Positions 9,621 to 18,413 are shown, counted from the first letter of the stretch. The stretch: 33,133 nucleotides of DNA from Clostridiales bacterium (GCA_015056415.1 SVGJ01000005.1:65845-98977), one strand, 5' to 3'. Numbers and translations are program-made. The notes: a model not told the origin generated them from the letters alone.

Positions 9621-10772
9621 TCATGTCTCCATGCGGCCCGCCGTGCGGGAGATGTTCATCAGGATCCCCACCGCCGCCATGGTGATGGAAATGGACGTGC
9701 CGCCTGCCGAGAAAAAGGGCAGCGGCAGGCCCGTGGTGGGCAGTATGCCAATGACCACGCCCATATTCAGGAATGCCTGCACCGTAATGGAGCAGGTGAT
9801 CCCTGCCGCCAGCAGCGCACCGAATTTATCCCGGCACATGGTGGCGATGCGCATACCGCATACCATGAACGCCACAAACAGGGCGATCACCGCCACGCAG
9901 CCAGCGAAGCCAAAGTCCTCGCCAACGATGGCGAAGATGAAATCGCTCTCCGGGTACGGCAGGTAGGCGTATTTCTGCCTGCCCATACCCAGCCCCATGC
10001 CAAAGACTCCACCGGAGCCGAAGGCGATCAGCGACTGCGCCAGCTGATAGCCCTCATCGTTCATTTTGGCGAAGGGATCCGTGAAGGAAAGCAGCCGTTC
10101 CCTGCGGTAGGGGGCGCTCCAGGCATAGAATCCGCCCACGCCCACGCCGCCGATGAGCATCATGAGAATGTGCCGCCACCGCGCGCCTGCGATGATGATC
10201 AGGATCAGGCTGGTGATCAGGATGCTGCCGGCCGTTGAGAGATTCGGCTGCTGCAGGATCAGCAGGAACACCACGCCCGGCACCAGCAGCACCGGCACAA
10301 TACCAAACAGCAGCGATTTGATGCGTTTTCCCCGGTAGGTCAGTGTGGTGGCCATATAAAGCACCACCGCCATTTTGGCGAACTCGGATGGCTGGAAGCT
10401 CATGCCGGCGATGCTGAGCCAGCGGCGGGAGCCATTCAGATACACGCCCACCCCGGGGATGATAACAAGGATCAGCAGCACCGCGCTGATGCCCAGCGCG
10501 CCCACCACCACCCATGTGTCCCGCCAGAAGCGGTAAGGCACCCGGCTGGTGAAGATCATGGCCACCGTACCCAACGCAATGCCGATGAGCTGCTTTTTCA
10601 CCTCACCCAGCGGATCTCCCCGATCCTGGGCGGTGTAATAGGTGGCGGAGAAGAGAATCAGCAATCCCGCGAGCAGCAGCATGATGAGTACAGCCACCAG
10701 CGTGCCGTCCACGGGATTGAGTTTTGTCTTGCGTAGATGAATGGTCTTTTGTGCGCTGGCATTTTGCAGCAT
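9621..10772 (-). CDS. ftsW: SEDS peptidoglycan polymerase FtsW (SpoVE-like)
   Basis: Membrane glycosyltransferase of 383 residues with about ten hydrophobic helices. It polymerises lipid II at the septum together with the class B PBP. Family marks are GSRRWLSIAGMSFQPSEFAK (about 114-133), QQPNLSTAG, GYQLAQSLIAFGSGGVFG, and YPESDFIFAIVGEDFG with the conserved Asp277. TGLPLPFFSAGGTS follows near the end. The start at 10772 has GAAAGGAAAGG just upstream. Its gap to murD is 29 bases. In sporulating Firmicutes the dcw copy can be called ftsW or spoVE; the sequence alone does not separate them. Confidence 0.95.
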   Translation of the reverse strand: MLQNASAQKTIHLRKTKLNPVDGTLVAVLIMLLLAGLLILFSATYYTAQDRGDPLGEVKKQLIGIALGTVAMIFTSRVPYRFWRDTWVVVGALGISAVLLILVIIPGVGVYLNGSRRWLSIAGMSFQPSEFAKMAVVLYMATTLTYRGKRIKSLLFGIVPVLLVPGVVFLLILQQPNLSTAGSILITSLILIIIAGARWRHILMMLIGGVGVGGFYAWSAPYRRERLLSFTDPFAKMNDEGYQLAQSLIAFGSGGVFGMGLGMGRQKYAYLPYPESDFIFAIVGEDFGFAGCVAVIALFVAFMVCGMRIATMCRDKFGALLAAGITCSITVQAFLNMGVVIGILPTTGLPLPFFSAGGTSISITMAAVGILMNISRTAGRMET

Positions 10773-10801
10773 AGGCCTTTCCTTTCAGCGCAAGACAGAG
10801 A

Positions 10802-12163
10802 TTAATTCAGTTCTTTCACCATTTCCTTGAAGATGCGGCCCCGTGCCTCGTAATCGGAGAACATATCAAAGGAGGCGCAGGCCGGGGAAAGCAATACGTT
10901 CCAGCCATCATCCGCCAGAGCGCGGCACTGGTCGATGGCGTCCTTCAGCGTCGTGGCGCGATGGATACCCATGAAGCCGCACTCCTCCAGCGTGCGCTGG
11001 ATCTGATCCGCCGTCACGCCGATGAGCACCGCTTCCCTGATGTAGGGCGAAGCAAGCATCTCCTTCACCAGGGGGGTAAAATCGCTGTGCTTGTCATAGC
11101 CGCCAAGGATGATGGCGGTGGGGCGCTGCATGGTCTGCACCGCCTTGATGGTAGAGTCCACATTGGTGCCCTTGCTGTCGTTGATGTAACGCACGCCCTC
11201 CAGCTCACGGACGAACTCAATGCGGTGCTCAACGCCCTTGAAGGTGCGCAGGCTGTGGCGGATCACCGGAGCGGGCACGCCCATGGCCGTGGCCATGCAG
11301 GCTGCCGCCAGGGCGTTCTCCAGGTTGTGGGGACCGGGTATGCGTACTTCATCCGTGCCGCACACAGGCTTCTCTGTACCGTTCCAGCGCACAAAGATCT
11401 GCCCGTCACGCACGAAAGCGCCGTTTTCCACTTCCCTGATGCGGGAGAAAAGCATCACCCTGCTCTTCACCTGCGAAACAAGCGGCTCCAGCGCGGGATC
11501 ATCCGCGTTGAACACAGCCACATCAGCGGCGGTCTGGTTCTGGAACATCCGCATCTTCACACGGGTGTATTCCTCCATGGTGCCATGGCGATTCAGATGA
11601 TCCTCGGTGATGTTCAAAAGCGCGGCAGCCCGGGGATGGAATTCCTCCGCCGTCTCCATCTGGAAGGATGAAACCTCGCACACGAACATATCGTCCTTAC
11701 GTGCTTCCAGCGCAGCCTGGGAATAGGGATAGCCGATGTTTCCCACCACATGCGTCACACGGCCGGCGTTTTTGAAGATCTCGCCCAGAAGGGACACCGT
11801 AGTGGTCTTGCCATTGGTGCCGGTCACAGCCACCATCTCGCCGGGAGCCAGCTGGTAGGCCATTTCCAATTCGCCCGTCACGTGAATGCCCGCGTTCCTC
11901 GCCTGCACCACAAAGGGGGCGGTATCCGGGATACCGGGGCTGATGACCATCACGTCCACGCCCTGCATCGCCTGAGCAGCGGGCATGCCCAGCCTGTCCT
12001 CAACGGGCAGGCCGGCCAGCGGAGCCAGCGCCTCGCCCAGCTCCTGCCTGGATTTGTTGTCATTGATAACGACCTTGGCGCCGTGTTTAGCCAGCAGCTG
12101 AGCCGCAGCCACGCCGCTGCGGGCCATGCCAACGACAAGAACCTTCTTGTTTGCGTAATCCAT
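10802..12163 (-). CDS. murD: UDP-N-acetylmuramoyl-L-alanine--D-glutamate ligase MurD
   Basis: Cytoplasmic ATP-dependent ligase that adds D-Glu to UDP-MurNAc-L-Ala. It is 453 residues. It has a Rossmann-like N-terminal domain (KVLVVGMARSGVAAAQLL), the ATP loop VTGTNGKTTT (GTNGKTT at 115-121), the central-domain segment NITEDHLNRHGTMEEY, and the C-terminal domain beginning VEHRIEFVRE with YINDSKGTN. The start at 12163 follows GGGAGG. It is 30 bases downstream of mraY and 29 bases upstream of ftsW, in the same transcription unit. Confidence 0.97.
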   Translation of the reverse strand: MDYANKKVLVVGMARSGVAAAQLLAKHGAKVVINDNKSRQELGEALAPLAGLPVEDRLGMPAAQAMQGVDVMVISPGIPDTAPFVVQARNAGIHVTGELEMAYQLAPGEMVAVTGTNGKTTTVSLLGEIFKNAGRVTHVVGNIGYPYSQAALEARKDDMFVCEVSSFQMETAEEFHPRAAALLNITEDHLNRHGTMEEYTRVKMRMFQNQTAADVAVFNADDPALEPLVSQVKSRVMLFSRIREVENGAFVRDGQIFVRWNGTEKPVCGTDEVRIPGPHNLENALAAACMATAMGVPAPVIRHSLRTFKGVEHRIEFVRELEGVRYINDSKGTNVDSTIKAVQTMQRPTAIILGGYDKHSDFTPLVKEMLASPYIREAVLIGVTADQIQRTLEECGFMGIHRATTLKDAIDQCRALADDGWNVLLSPACASFDMFSDYEARGRIFKEMVKELN

Positions 12164-12193
12164 CGGAGTTTCCTCCCTGTTGATGAATCAGTT

Positions 12194-13234
12194 TCACACC
12201 AGCTGCAGCCCCTGCAGGGACCACAGCGCGATCAGCGACAGTACCACCGTCACGATCACATACATCACAACGACCTTATTCTCGCTCATGCCGCTAAGCT
12301 CAAAGTGATGGTGAATGGGCGTCATCTTGAAGAGCCTGCGGGGCTCGCCGAAGATCTTGCGGGTCGCCTTGTAGTAGTACCGCTGGATGATCACGCTTAC
12401 CGAGGAAGCGACCATCGTAAAGGCGATCAGCAGCAGCAGGAAGGGCTGCCGCAGAAGCATCGCCATACCCACCGTAGCGCCACCCAGGAGCATGGAGCCT
12501 GTATCGCCCATGAACACCGTGGCCGGGTGATGGTTGAACCGCAAAAAGCCGATGCAGGCGCCCATCACCGCCATGCCGAACACGGAAATGCTCTGCAGAT
12601 TGCCGGCGTACTCCGGATTGGTCTCCACCACCGCCAGCGTGCAGAACAGGGCGATGGACGCCCAGGCCATGCCGCCTACGCCGGCCACGCCGGAAAGCAG
12701 ACCGTCCAGGCCGTCGTTCAGGTTGGCGCTATTGACGATGAAGATGATCGTCAGGCTCAGCAGCGGGATATAGAAAATTCCCAGATCCCACTCGATGTTC
12801 GCGAAGGGAATGATCACCTTGGAGCCCACCTGGGGGTGGAAATAGCAGAAGGCGGAAAACGCCACAGCGGTAAAGACCTGCCCGGCGATCTTCTGCCAGG
12901 GGGTCAGGCCCAGGGAGCGCTTCTTGACCACCTTGATGTAGTCGTCAGCAAATCCCACCGCCATGGAGAGCAGGGAAATGGCCAGCAGGCCCAGCATAAA
13001 GCTGACGCCGCCTTTATAGTTGATCAGCAGCGCCACCAGCGCGGCCACCACCACGCCAAAGGCGATCATCACGCCGCCCATGGTGGGTGTACCCTGCTTC
13101 TGCTTGTGGCTCTGGGGACCCAAATCATAGATCGTCTGGCCGAACTTCATCTTTCGCAGGGCAGGGATCACCTTGGGGCCGGTGAGCAGCACCAGCACCG
13201 CGGAGAGGATCAAAGCAAGCAGCATCCTTAGCAT
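12194..13234 (-). CDS. mraY: Phospho-N-acetylmuramoyl-pentapeptide-transferase MraY
   Basis: Integral membrane enzyme of 346 residues. It moves phospho-MurNAc-pentapeptide from UDP to undecaprenyl phosphate, making lipid I. It shows about ten membrane helices and the family motifs GTPTMGGVM (about 48-56), FADDYIKVVKK with Asp97 and Asp98, NLNDGLDGL (171-179), FMGDTGSM (241-248) and HHHFELSG (308-315). AGGAGGT lies 10 bases before the ATG at 13234; a second in-frame ATG follows three codons later. Its order between murE and murD matches Bacillus, with no murF between. Confidence 0.97.
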   Translation of the reverse strand: MLRMLLALILSAVLVLLTGPKVIPALRKMKFGQTIYDLGPQSHKQKQGTPTMGGVMIAFGVVVAALVALLINYKGGVSFMLGLLAISLLSMAVGFADDYIKVVKKRSLGLTPWQKIAGQVFTAVAFSAFCYFHPQVGSKVIIPFANIEWDLGIFYIPLLSLTIIFIVNSANLNDGLDGLLSGVAGVGGMAWASIALFCTLAVVETNPEYAGNLQSISVFGMAVMGACIGFLRFNHHPATVFMGDTGSMLLGGATVGMAMLLRQPFLLLLIAFTMVASSVSVIIQRYYYKATRKIFGEPRRLFKMTPIHHHFELSGMSENKVVVMYVIVTVVLSLIALWSLQGLQLV

Positions 13235-13265
13235 GGCAGGTCGTACCTCCTGAAATCAGCGTATA

Positions 13266-14729
13266 TCATTTCTTGGCGTTGAGCTCCTGCAGCAGTTCCT
13301 GCACAACGACCTTCTCGTCGAAGGGATACTTCACGCCCTTGATCTCCTGATAGGTCTCGTGGCCCTTGCCTGCCAGCACGATGATATCGCTGGCTTCGGC
13401 GATCTCCATCGCGTAACGGATGGCCGCGCGGCGGTTCTCGATCACCACATACTCGCCTCCGGTGGGCTTGATGCCCTCCTCAATGGCGGCCAGGATCTTC
13501 ATGGGATCCTCGGTGCGGGGATTATCGGAGGTCAGGATGCTCAGATCGGCAAGCTTGCCGCCGATGGCGCCCATCATGGGGCGCTTGCCCTGGTCGCGGT
13601 CGCCGCCGCAGCCGAACAGGGCGATCACCCGGCCCTTGGCAAACTGGCGCACGGTGGTCAGGATATTCTCCAGCGCGTCCGGCACATGGGAATAGTCCAG
13701 GATCACGCGGTAGGGCGTGCCGGTGGGCAGCATCTCGATGCGTCCGGGCACCGAGGGCATCCCCTCCAGACCCGCCTTGATATCCTCAGCGGAAACACCC
13801 AGCACCATGGCACAGCTGGCCGCGGCCATGGCGTTGTACACATTGAACATACCTGTCATCATCAGGTTGATCTGCACGGGATGCATTCCCCGCAGCTGCA
13901 CCTCGAAGCTGACGCCCTCCTCGGTGATCTCGATATCGCGGGCAAACAGGTCGGCTGGGGCGCAGATGCCGTAGGTCAGGCAGGGGATCTCCAGCGCGCT
14001 GAGCACGCCTGCGGATGTTTCCTCATCCACGTTGACAGAGGCGTTGCGCACCATGCCTGTGGTGAAGAACTTTTTCTTCGTCTCGAAGTAGTTCTCCATG
14101 GTATGGAAATAATCCAGGTGATCCTGGCTCAGGTTGGTGTAGCAGCCCACCTCGAAGGTCAGGCCATCCAGGCGGTGCATATCGATGGCATGAGCGGAGA
14201 TCTCCATGGTGACGTACTCCACGCCCTCATCGGCCATCATGCGCAGGGTGCGCTGCAAATCGATGGGATCAGGGGTGGTCAGGCTGCCCTTGAGCAGCTT
14301 ATCACCGATCATATTGCCCGTGGTGCCGATCAGGCCGACCTTATGGCCCGCCTTTTCCAGAATGGCCTTGAGCATGTAGGTGGAGGTGGTCTTGCCCTTG
14401 GTGCCGGTGATGCCCACCAGCTTCATGCCCCTGGCAGGATGGCCATAGAACGCCGCCGCCATGCGGGACATAGCCGCACGGGCGTTGCTGACGCGCACCT
14501 GAGGCACGTCGATATCCAGGAAGCGTTCCACCACCAGCGCCACGCAGCCGTTCTCGATGGCCTGAGGCGCGTAATCATGGGCGTCGAAACGGGCGCCTGG
14601 AATGCAGAAGAACACGCCTTTCTCCGCCTTGGCCTTGCTGTTGCTGTTCACCGCGCCGATGTTCACATCCATGTCGCCGCGGGTATCCAGCAGATAGGGC
14701 ATATCCACGATGAGCTCACGAAGTTTCAT
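13266..14729 (-). CDS. murE: UDP-MurNAc-tripeptide synthetase MurE, meso-diaminopimelate type
   Basis: Cytoplasmic ATP-dependent ligase, 487 residues, adding the third amino acid of the stem peptide. The ATP loop is GTKGKTT (109-115). SQDHLDYF and the YFETKKKFF region with the candidate carbamylated lysine follow, then DYSHVPDALENIL. The substrate motif is DNPR (402-405), which marks meso-diaminopimelate rather than lysine enzymes. The end carries AGKGHETYQEI. The start at 14729 has AAGGAGACC upstream. It begins 12 bases after the transpeptidase gene stop. This is the best single clue to the wall chemistry of the organism. Confidence 0.97.
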   Translation of the reverse strand: MKLRELIVDMPYLLDTRGDMDVNIGAVNSNSKAKAEKGVFFCIPGARFDAHDYAPQAIENGCVALVVERFLDIDVPQVRVSNARAAMSRMAAAFYGHPARGMKLVGITGTKGKTTSTYMLKAILEKAGHKVGLIGTTGNMIGDKLLKGSLTTPDPIDLQRTLRMMADEGVEYVTMEISAHAIDMHRLDGLTFEVGCYTNLSQDHLDYFHTMENYFETKKKFFTTGMVRNASVNVDEETSAGVLSALEIPCLTYGICAPADLFARDIEITEEGVSFEVQLRGMHPVQINLMMTGMFNVYNAMAAASCAMVLGVSAEDIKAGLEGMPSVPGRIEMLPTGTPYRVILDYSHVPDALENILTTVRQFAKGRVIALFGCGGDRDQGKRPMMGAIGGKLADLSILTSDNPRTEDPMKILAAIEEGIKPTGGEYVVIENRRAAIRYAMEIAEASDIIVLAGKGHETYQEIKGVKYPFDEKVVVQELLQELNAKK

Positions 14730-14741
14730 ACACAGGTCTCC

Positions 14742-16856
14742 TTATTCTTCCGCCTGGGAAAGGATGATCCTCACTTCCGTCCCGGGTGGCACGTATTCCC
14801 CCGCCGCCGGGGTCTGCCGGATGCACCATCCCGTGCCTTCCAGCTGTAATGTCAGGCCTCGCAGCCGGGCAACGCGCGCGCAGTCAACGTCGCTCATGCC
14901 CAAGAAGTCCGGCGTCAATACCAGTGTTTCCGGTGTTACCTGATTGGATGCAGCCGTGTAGGCCATCACATGCCCGCCCCGGGGCAGTTCGCTGCCCGCG
15001 GGAGGGAGCTGGTCCAGGACGGTCTGGCTCACGCCATCGTCCAGCATTTCCAATCCCACCTCTGCAAGTGTACGCCTTGCAGACGAAATCGTCAAGCCCG
15101 TAATGGCAGGAACCACTACATTTGGTATAGTTTCGTCCGCATACGGCTTTATTTGCATATATTGCAGCACGTCGCCCAGCACCTGTTTGGCGAAAGGGGC
15201 CGCCGTTGTGCCGCCATAATCAACAGGCACATGGGCCTCGTTGACGATGACCAGGATCGATACCAGCGGATCATCCGCCGGGGCAAAGCCATAGAAGGAG
15301 CCGATGTGCACATCGCTGACGATGCGCCCCTCCTTGTATACCTGTGCCGTGCCCGTTTTGCCGCCGATGCGATAGCCGGCGATACGGGCGTTCTTGCCGC
15401 CGCCCTCCTCCACCACGCGCTCCAGCAGCCCCCGGAGCGTCTCGCTGGTCTCGGGCCTGATGGGCGTGGCGACCACCGTGGGATTGTACCTTTGCAGCAC
15501 ATCCCCCTCAGGCGACTGGATCTCGCTGACCAGATAGGGCTTCATCAGCCTGCCGCCATTGATGGCCGCGTTGGCCGCCATCATCAGCTGAACAGGCGTC
15601 ACCGCCACTGACTGACCAAACCCGATACGCGCCAGATCCACATCCTTCACGTACCTGCTGCCGATCAGGATGCCCGGCGACTCGCCCGGCAGGTCAACGC
15701 CGGTGCGTTTGCCCAGCCCAAAGGCGCTCAGGTAGCGGTAGAAGGTATCCGTTCCCATGCGCAGCGCAAGCTCCACAAACACGGGATTGCAGCTGTTCAT
15801 CAGCCCCTCGGCCATGGTTTCCGCGCCGTGGGCCGCGCCCCAGCAGCGGATGGTATCACCGTCCACCTTGACCTTGGCCGAGCAGTAGAACTGATCCTCC
15901 GGGTTGGTCACGCCGCTGTCCAGCGCAGCGGCCGCCGTAAGGATCTTGAAGGTGGAGCCGGGCTCGTACACGTCCGATATGGCGGTGATGCGCATCAATT
16001 CCGTCAGGCTGGCCACATCATTCCGCGGCGGCTCATTGGGATCATAGTCCGGCTTGATGCACATCGCCAGGATTGCCCCGGTACGCACATCGCTGACCAG
16101 ACAGGTCACGCTTTGGGCCTGATTGACCTCCAGACATTCCCGCATGGCCTTTTCGGCGATCTGCTGGATGGTGGAATCGATGGTCAGCTTCAGCGTATTC
16201 CCCTGTTGCGATGGCACATACCAGCTCTCGCTGCCTGCCAGTACCCGGTTGCGGGCGTCCACCTGACGCAGGTAGCTGCCCTCCTGGCCGGCCAGTACGG
16301 ATTCATACTGTGTTTCCAGCCCCGATTGCCCCAGACTGTCCACATTGGTCAGTCCCAGAACCTGGGCCAGCATTTGTCCGTAGGGATACCAGCGCCGGGC
16401 ATCCTCGTCAAAGGTGATGGCGGCAAGTCCCGCTTTGGGGTCGGCCTCCATTTTCAGGCGACGGATCTCGTCCACCACGTCCCGGGTAACCTGCCGTTTG
16501 AGGATCACAGAGCCCTTGGTATTGTCCTGCAGCTTGACCCTGGCACTCTCCCCCAGGGGAAGCACCTGCGCGAGCGTCTCAATGAACAGCTCCGGATCCT
16601 CCACCAGGCGCGGATCAGCGCAGACCATATAGGAGGTCGCGCTCAGGGCCAGTACGTTGTTATTTCTGTCGGTGATCGTACCGCGCCTTGCGGTCACGAC
16701 GCCTTCCTTCGTCCATTGGCTCACCCCACGCTGGGTAAGCGCCTCGCTCTCCAGTACCGTCAACTGCCAAAGACGGCCTATCACCAGGAGAAACAGCGCT
16801 CCCAGGACGACCGTCATCAGCAGCATTCTTTTGCGCACCTGCAGTTCGGGATGCAT
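14742..16856 (-). CDS. Class B penicillin-binding protein with PASTA domains (FtsI/SpoVD type)
   Basis: Septal or spore-cortex transpeptidase, 704 residues, working with the SEDS protein FtsW. It has a short cytoplasmic start, one membrane helix (about 11-28), a dimerisation domain with RRGTITDRNNNVLA (58-71), and the transpeptidase domain with STFK (Ser301-Lys304), SCN (355-357) and KTG (500-502). Two PASTA-like repeats close the protein (about 570-635 and 640-702, the second ending PPGTEVRIILSQAEE). The ATG at 16856 has GGGAGG 6 bases upstream. Only one such gene lies in the cluster, whereas Bacillus has both pbpB and spoVD. Because PASTA repeats occur in both, I leave the symbol open. Confidence 0.95.
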   Translation of the reverse strand: MHPELQVRKRMLLMTVVLGALFLLVIGRLWQLTVLESEALTQRGVSQWTKEGVVTARRGTITDRNNNVLALSATSYMVCADPRLVEDPELFIETLAQVLPLGESARVKLQDNTKGSVILKRQVTRDVVDEIRRLKMEADPKAGLAAITFDEDARRWYPYGQMLAQVLGLTNVDSLGQSGLETQYESVLAGQEGSYLRQVDARNRVLAGSESWYVPSQQGNTLKLTIDSTIQQIAEKAMRECLEVNQAQSVTCLVSDVRTGAILAMCIKPDYDPNEPPRNDVASLTELMRITAISDVYEPGSTFKILTAAAALDSGVTNPEDQFYCSAKVKVDGDTIRCWGAAHGAETMAEGLMNSCNPVFVELALRMGTDTFYRYLSAFGLGKRTGVDLPGESPGILIGSRYVKDVDLARIGFGQSVAVTPVQLMMAANAAINGGRLMKPYLVSEIQSPEGDVLQRYNPTVVATPIRPETSETLRGLLERVVEEGGGKNARIAGYRIGGKTGTAQVYKEGRIVSDVHIGSFYGFAPADDPLVSILVIVNEAHVPVDYGGTTAAPFAKQVLGDVLQYMQIKPYADETIPNVVVPAITGLTISSARRTLAEVGLEMLDDGVSQTVLDQLPPAGSELPRGGHVMAYTAASNQVTPETLVLTPDFLGMSDVDCARVARLRGLTLQLEGTGWCIRQTPAAGEYVPPGTEVRIILSQAEE

Positions 16857-16905
16857 ACCCGTCCTCCCAGTTTACGCAAATATTCCAAAATGGGAGACCG
16901 ATCGC

Positions 16906-17514
16906 TCAATCTCCCAGTATGGTTGCCAGATATTCGCCGGTCATGGCAGCGCTGCTGCCAGCCAGCTTCATGTTAGCGGACTCAGGCGCGCTCAGATAGA
17001 TCACATCCACGCCCTTGGCGGAGATCATGCCCATCTGCACGGCTTCGTAGCCCACATTGACCTCAGAGGCGCTCACAGCCAGCTGCGTCTCCAGGCCCTC
17101 GTTGATCAGCCCGACTTCCTCGATGCGCTTCTGCAGGTCATCAGCCTTCTTGCCCGCCTCGATCACATTGCTGCGCCCAACCAGGCACACAACGCCCAGC
17201 ACTGCGATCAGGCATACCAGCGCCACACAGGCGGCGGGTCCGCTCATGCCTTCGTGGCCCACGGCGGGCACACGGCCGGTATCATGGCTGCCCACGGCAG
17301 GATGATACTTGTCGCTGCGGCGGTTGCGGCGGCGATCAACGCCCATGGTGTTTGCGTCATAGATGGCGTCGGCATCCATAAAGGGCAGATCAACGCTGCT
17401 GGTCATTCTCTCGCTGCGGATATTCCGGGCTGCCATCTTGCCGTAATCTCCGGGCTTGAAGCCTTCGCCGACATAGCGCGCCTTTCTTTTGAAAACACGA
17501 GGGATCAGCAACAT
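16906..17514 (-). CDS. FtsL-like bitopic division protein
   Basis: A 202-residue protein in the place where ftsL always sits, between mraZ and the class B PBP. Residues 1-92 are cytoplasmic, charged and probably disordered, rich in Arg and Lys. One membrane helix spans about 93-113 (PAACVALVCLIAVLGVVCLV). A coiled-coil segment follows (about 116-146, KKADDLQKRIEEVGLINEGL), then a short tail. Topology and position match FtsL/DivIC proteins, which bridge FtsQ to the septal synthase. Sequence similarity in this family is always poor. It is longer than the usual 90-120 residues because of the cytoplasmic part. AAGGAG precedes the ATG. Confidence 0.75.
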   Translation of the reverse strand: MLLIPRVFKRKARYVGEGFKPGDYGKMAARNIRSERMTSSVDLPFMDADAIYDANTMGVDRRRNRRSDKYHPAVGSHDTGRVPAVGHEGMSGPAACVALVCLIAVLGVVCLVGRSNVIEAGKKADDLQKRIEEVGLINEGLETQLAVSASEVNVGYEAVQMGMISAKGVDVIYLSAPESANMKLAGSSAAMTGEYLATILGD

Positions 17515-17551
17515 ATCTATTCACTCCTTATGGATTGAAGAACGATCCGAT

Positions 17552-18106
17552 TTACATTTCCAGAGAACCGATGTCTTCCAGAATGGAGGGAAGATCTGCC
17601 ATGAACTGCCTGAACTGCTCGTCAGCGCTGATATGGGCCACCACGCGCACATGGTCGTTGGCGCCGGTGATATCCACATCCTTCTCATCGCCCAGGATGC
17701 TGGAGCGGATCTTCGCGGGCAGCAGCACACGGCCCTGGTTATCGCACTCCTGCCCCCTGAAGGACAGCGCGTCCAGCTGCTCCAGGTAGCGCTTGAGAGA
17801 GCTGTTCATTTTCCCCAGTTTATCGTAACGGTCGCGCATACGGGCCCACATCAGGTTGGGATACAGCGCGATGGATTTGAAATCGTAGGATGGAGCGATG
17901 CAGAAGGTATCGCCCAGGGTCTCACGGAACACCAACGGCACCACCAGGCGACCCTTGGCGTCCAGCGAGTGGGAGAAGGAGCCGATGAAGGTGCGGCTGT
18001 ACTTGTCCAACAGCTGCCGATCCTCCTCGGACAGCGCCTCCTGAGAAGCAGCGGCAGCCAGTGCCTCCTCCGGCACGACGACCTCGTCTTTCTCGTTTGC
18101 CACCAC
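17552..18106 (-). CDS. mraZ: Transcriptional regulator MraZ with N-terminal extension
   Basis: DNA-binding AbrB-fold regulator of the dcw operon. It is 184 residues from a GTG at 18106, against about 143 for the family. The usual protein start corresponds to FIGSFSHSLDAKGRLVVP at about residues 40-57. The second repeat contains CDNQGRVLLPAKIR. The first 38 residues are Ala/Glu-rich with no family match. A non-ATG start nearer the core is possible: a GAGGAGG lies just before CTG/TTG codons preceding DKYSRTF. The gene is first in the operon, 37 bases before the ftsL-like gene. rsmH, which normally follows it, is missing. Confidence 0.93.
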   Translation of the reverse strand: MVANEKDEVVVPEEALAAAASQEALSEEDRQLLDKYSRTFIGSFSHSLDAKGRLVVPLVFRETLGDTFCIAPSYDFKSIALYPNLMWARMRDRYDKLGKMNSSLKRYLEQLDALSFRGQECDNQGRVLLPAKIRSSILGDEKDVDITGANDHVRVVAHISADEQFRQFMADLPSILEDIGSLEM

Positions 18107-18129
18107 TTCTCACCACCTTGCTACCCTTT
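18100..18129 (-). promoter_or_regulatory. Candidate MraZ operator (three 10-base direct repeats)
   Basis: On the minus strand three units follow each other with a 10-base period: AAAGGGTAGC, AAGGTGGTGA and GAAGTGGTGG. A similar AAAGGTGGGA lies at 18153-18162 beside the -10 box. MraZ of other bacteria binds short direct repeats of 10-base period with a GTG or TGGG core in its own promoter region. The repeats overlap the ribosome-binding site and GTG start. Binding is an inference. Confidence 0.5.
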
Positions 18130-18146
18130 TTCTATCCGTCGGCACC

Positions 18147-18175
18147 ATTATATCCCACCTTTTTAGAACTTGCAA
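18147..18175 (-). promoter_or_regulatory. Promoter of the dcw operon (Pmra)
   Basis: On the minus strand TTGCAA (18170-18175) and a perfect TATAAT (18147-18152) are separated by 17 bases. The transcript would start near 18140, about 34 bases before the mraZ GTG. A TTGTCA a few bases further upstream could be an alternative -35. Confidence 0.78.
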
Positions 18176-18315
18176 TAGTATGACAAGGTTTCCACCTTAT
18201 TTTCCATTCTTGTATATATTTCGTCATTTTAATACTAATGTAATATTTTTGAAATATTTTCGTTCAACTTTTGTGGTTTCTTGTTCGCCTATCCCCATAT
18301 TTTGTATAAAAAAAT

Positions 18316-18338
18316 GCGCCCGGCGCTTATCCGGACGC
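18316..18338 (-). terminator. Terminator of the metallophosphoesterase operon
   Basis: On the minus strand GCGTCCGG (18331-18338) pairs with CCGGGCGC (18316-18323), 8 pairs including one G-U, with a 7-base loop, followed by ATTTTTTTAT. It lies about 75 bases after the stop at 18414. On the plus strand the stem has a C-A mismatch, so it favours the minus transcript. Confidence 0.8.
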
Positions 18339-18413
18339 TTTTTTCTGAATTATGACATTTTCCAAAACTTTTTTGTAACAAAGAAATAAGATTTTTTTAG
18401 GAATGCCTCCCGC

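Larger units (their letters stand above)
18107..18413. other. AT-rich gap between mraZ and the metallophosphoesterase gene
   Basis: This 307-base gap is strikingly AT-rich compared with its neighbours, especially 18180-18310. It holds the dcw promoter, part of the candidate operator and the terminator of the neighbouring operon. No coding frame with a ribosome-binding site or family match is seen; a 69-codon plus-strand frame at 18180-18389 lacks support. Confidence 0.7.

Noticed and set aside
11750..13231. A 493-codon plus-strand frame opposite mraY and murD
   Set aside because: His-rich antisense shadow of two clear genes; no family features.
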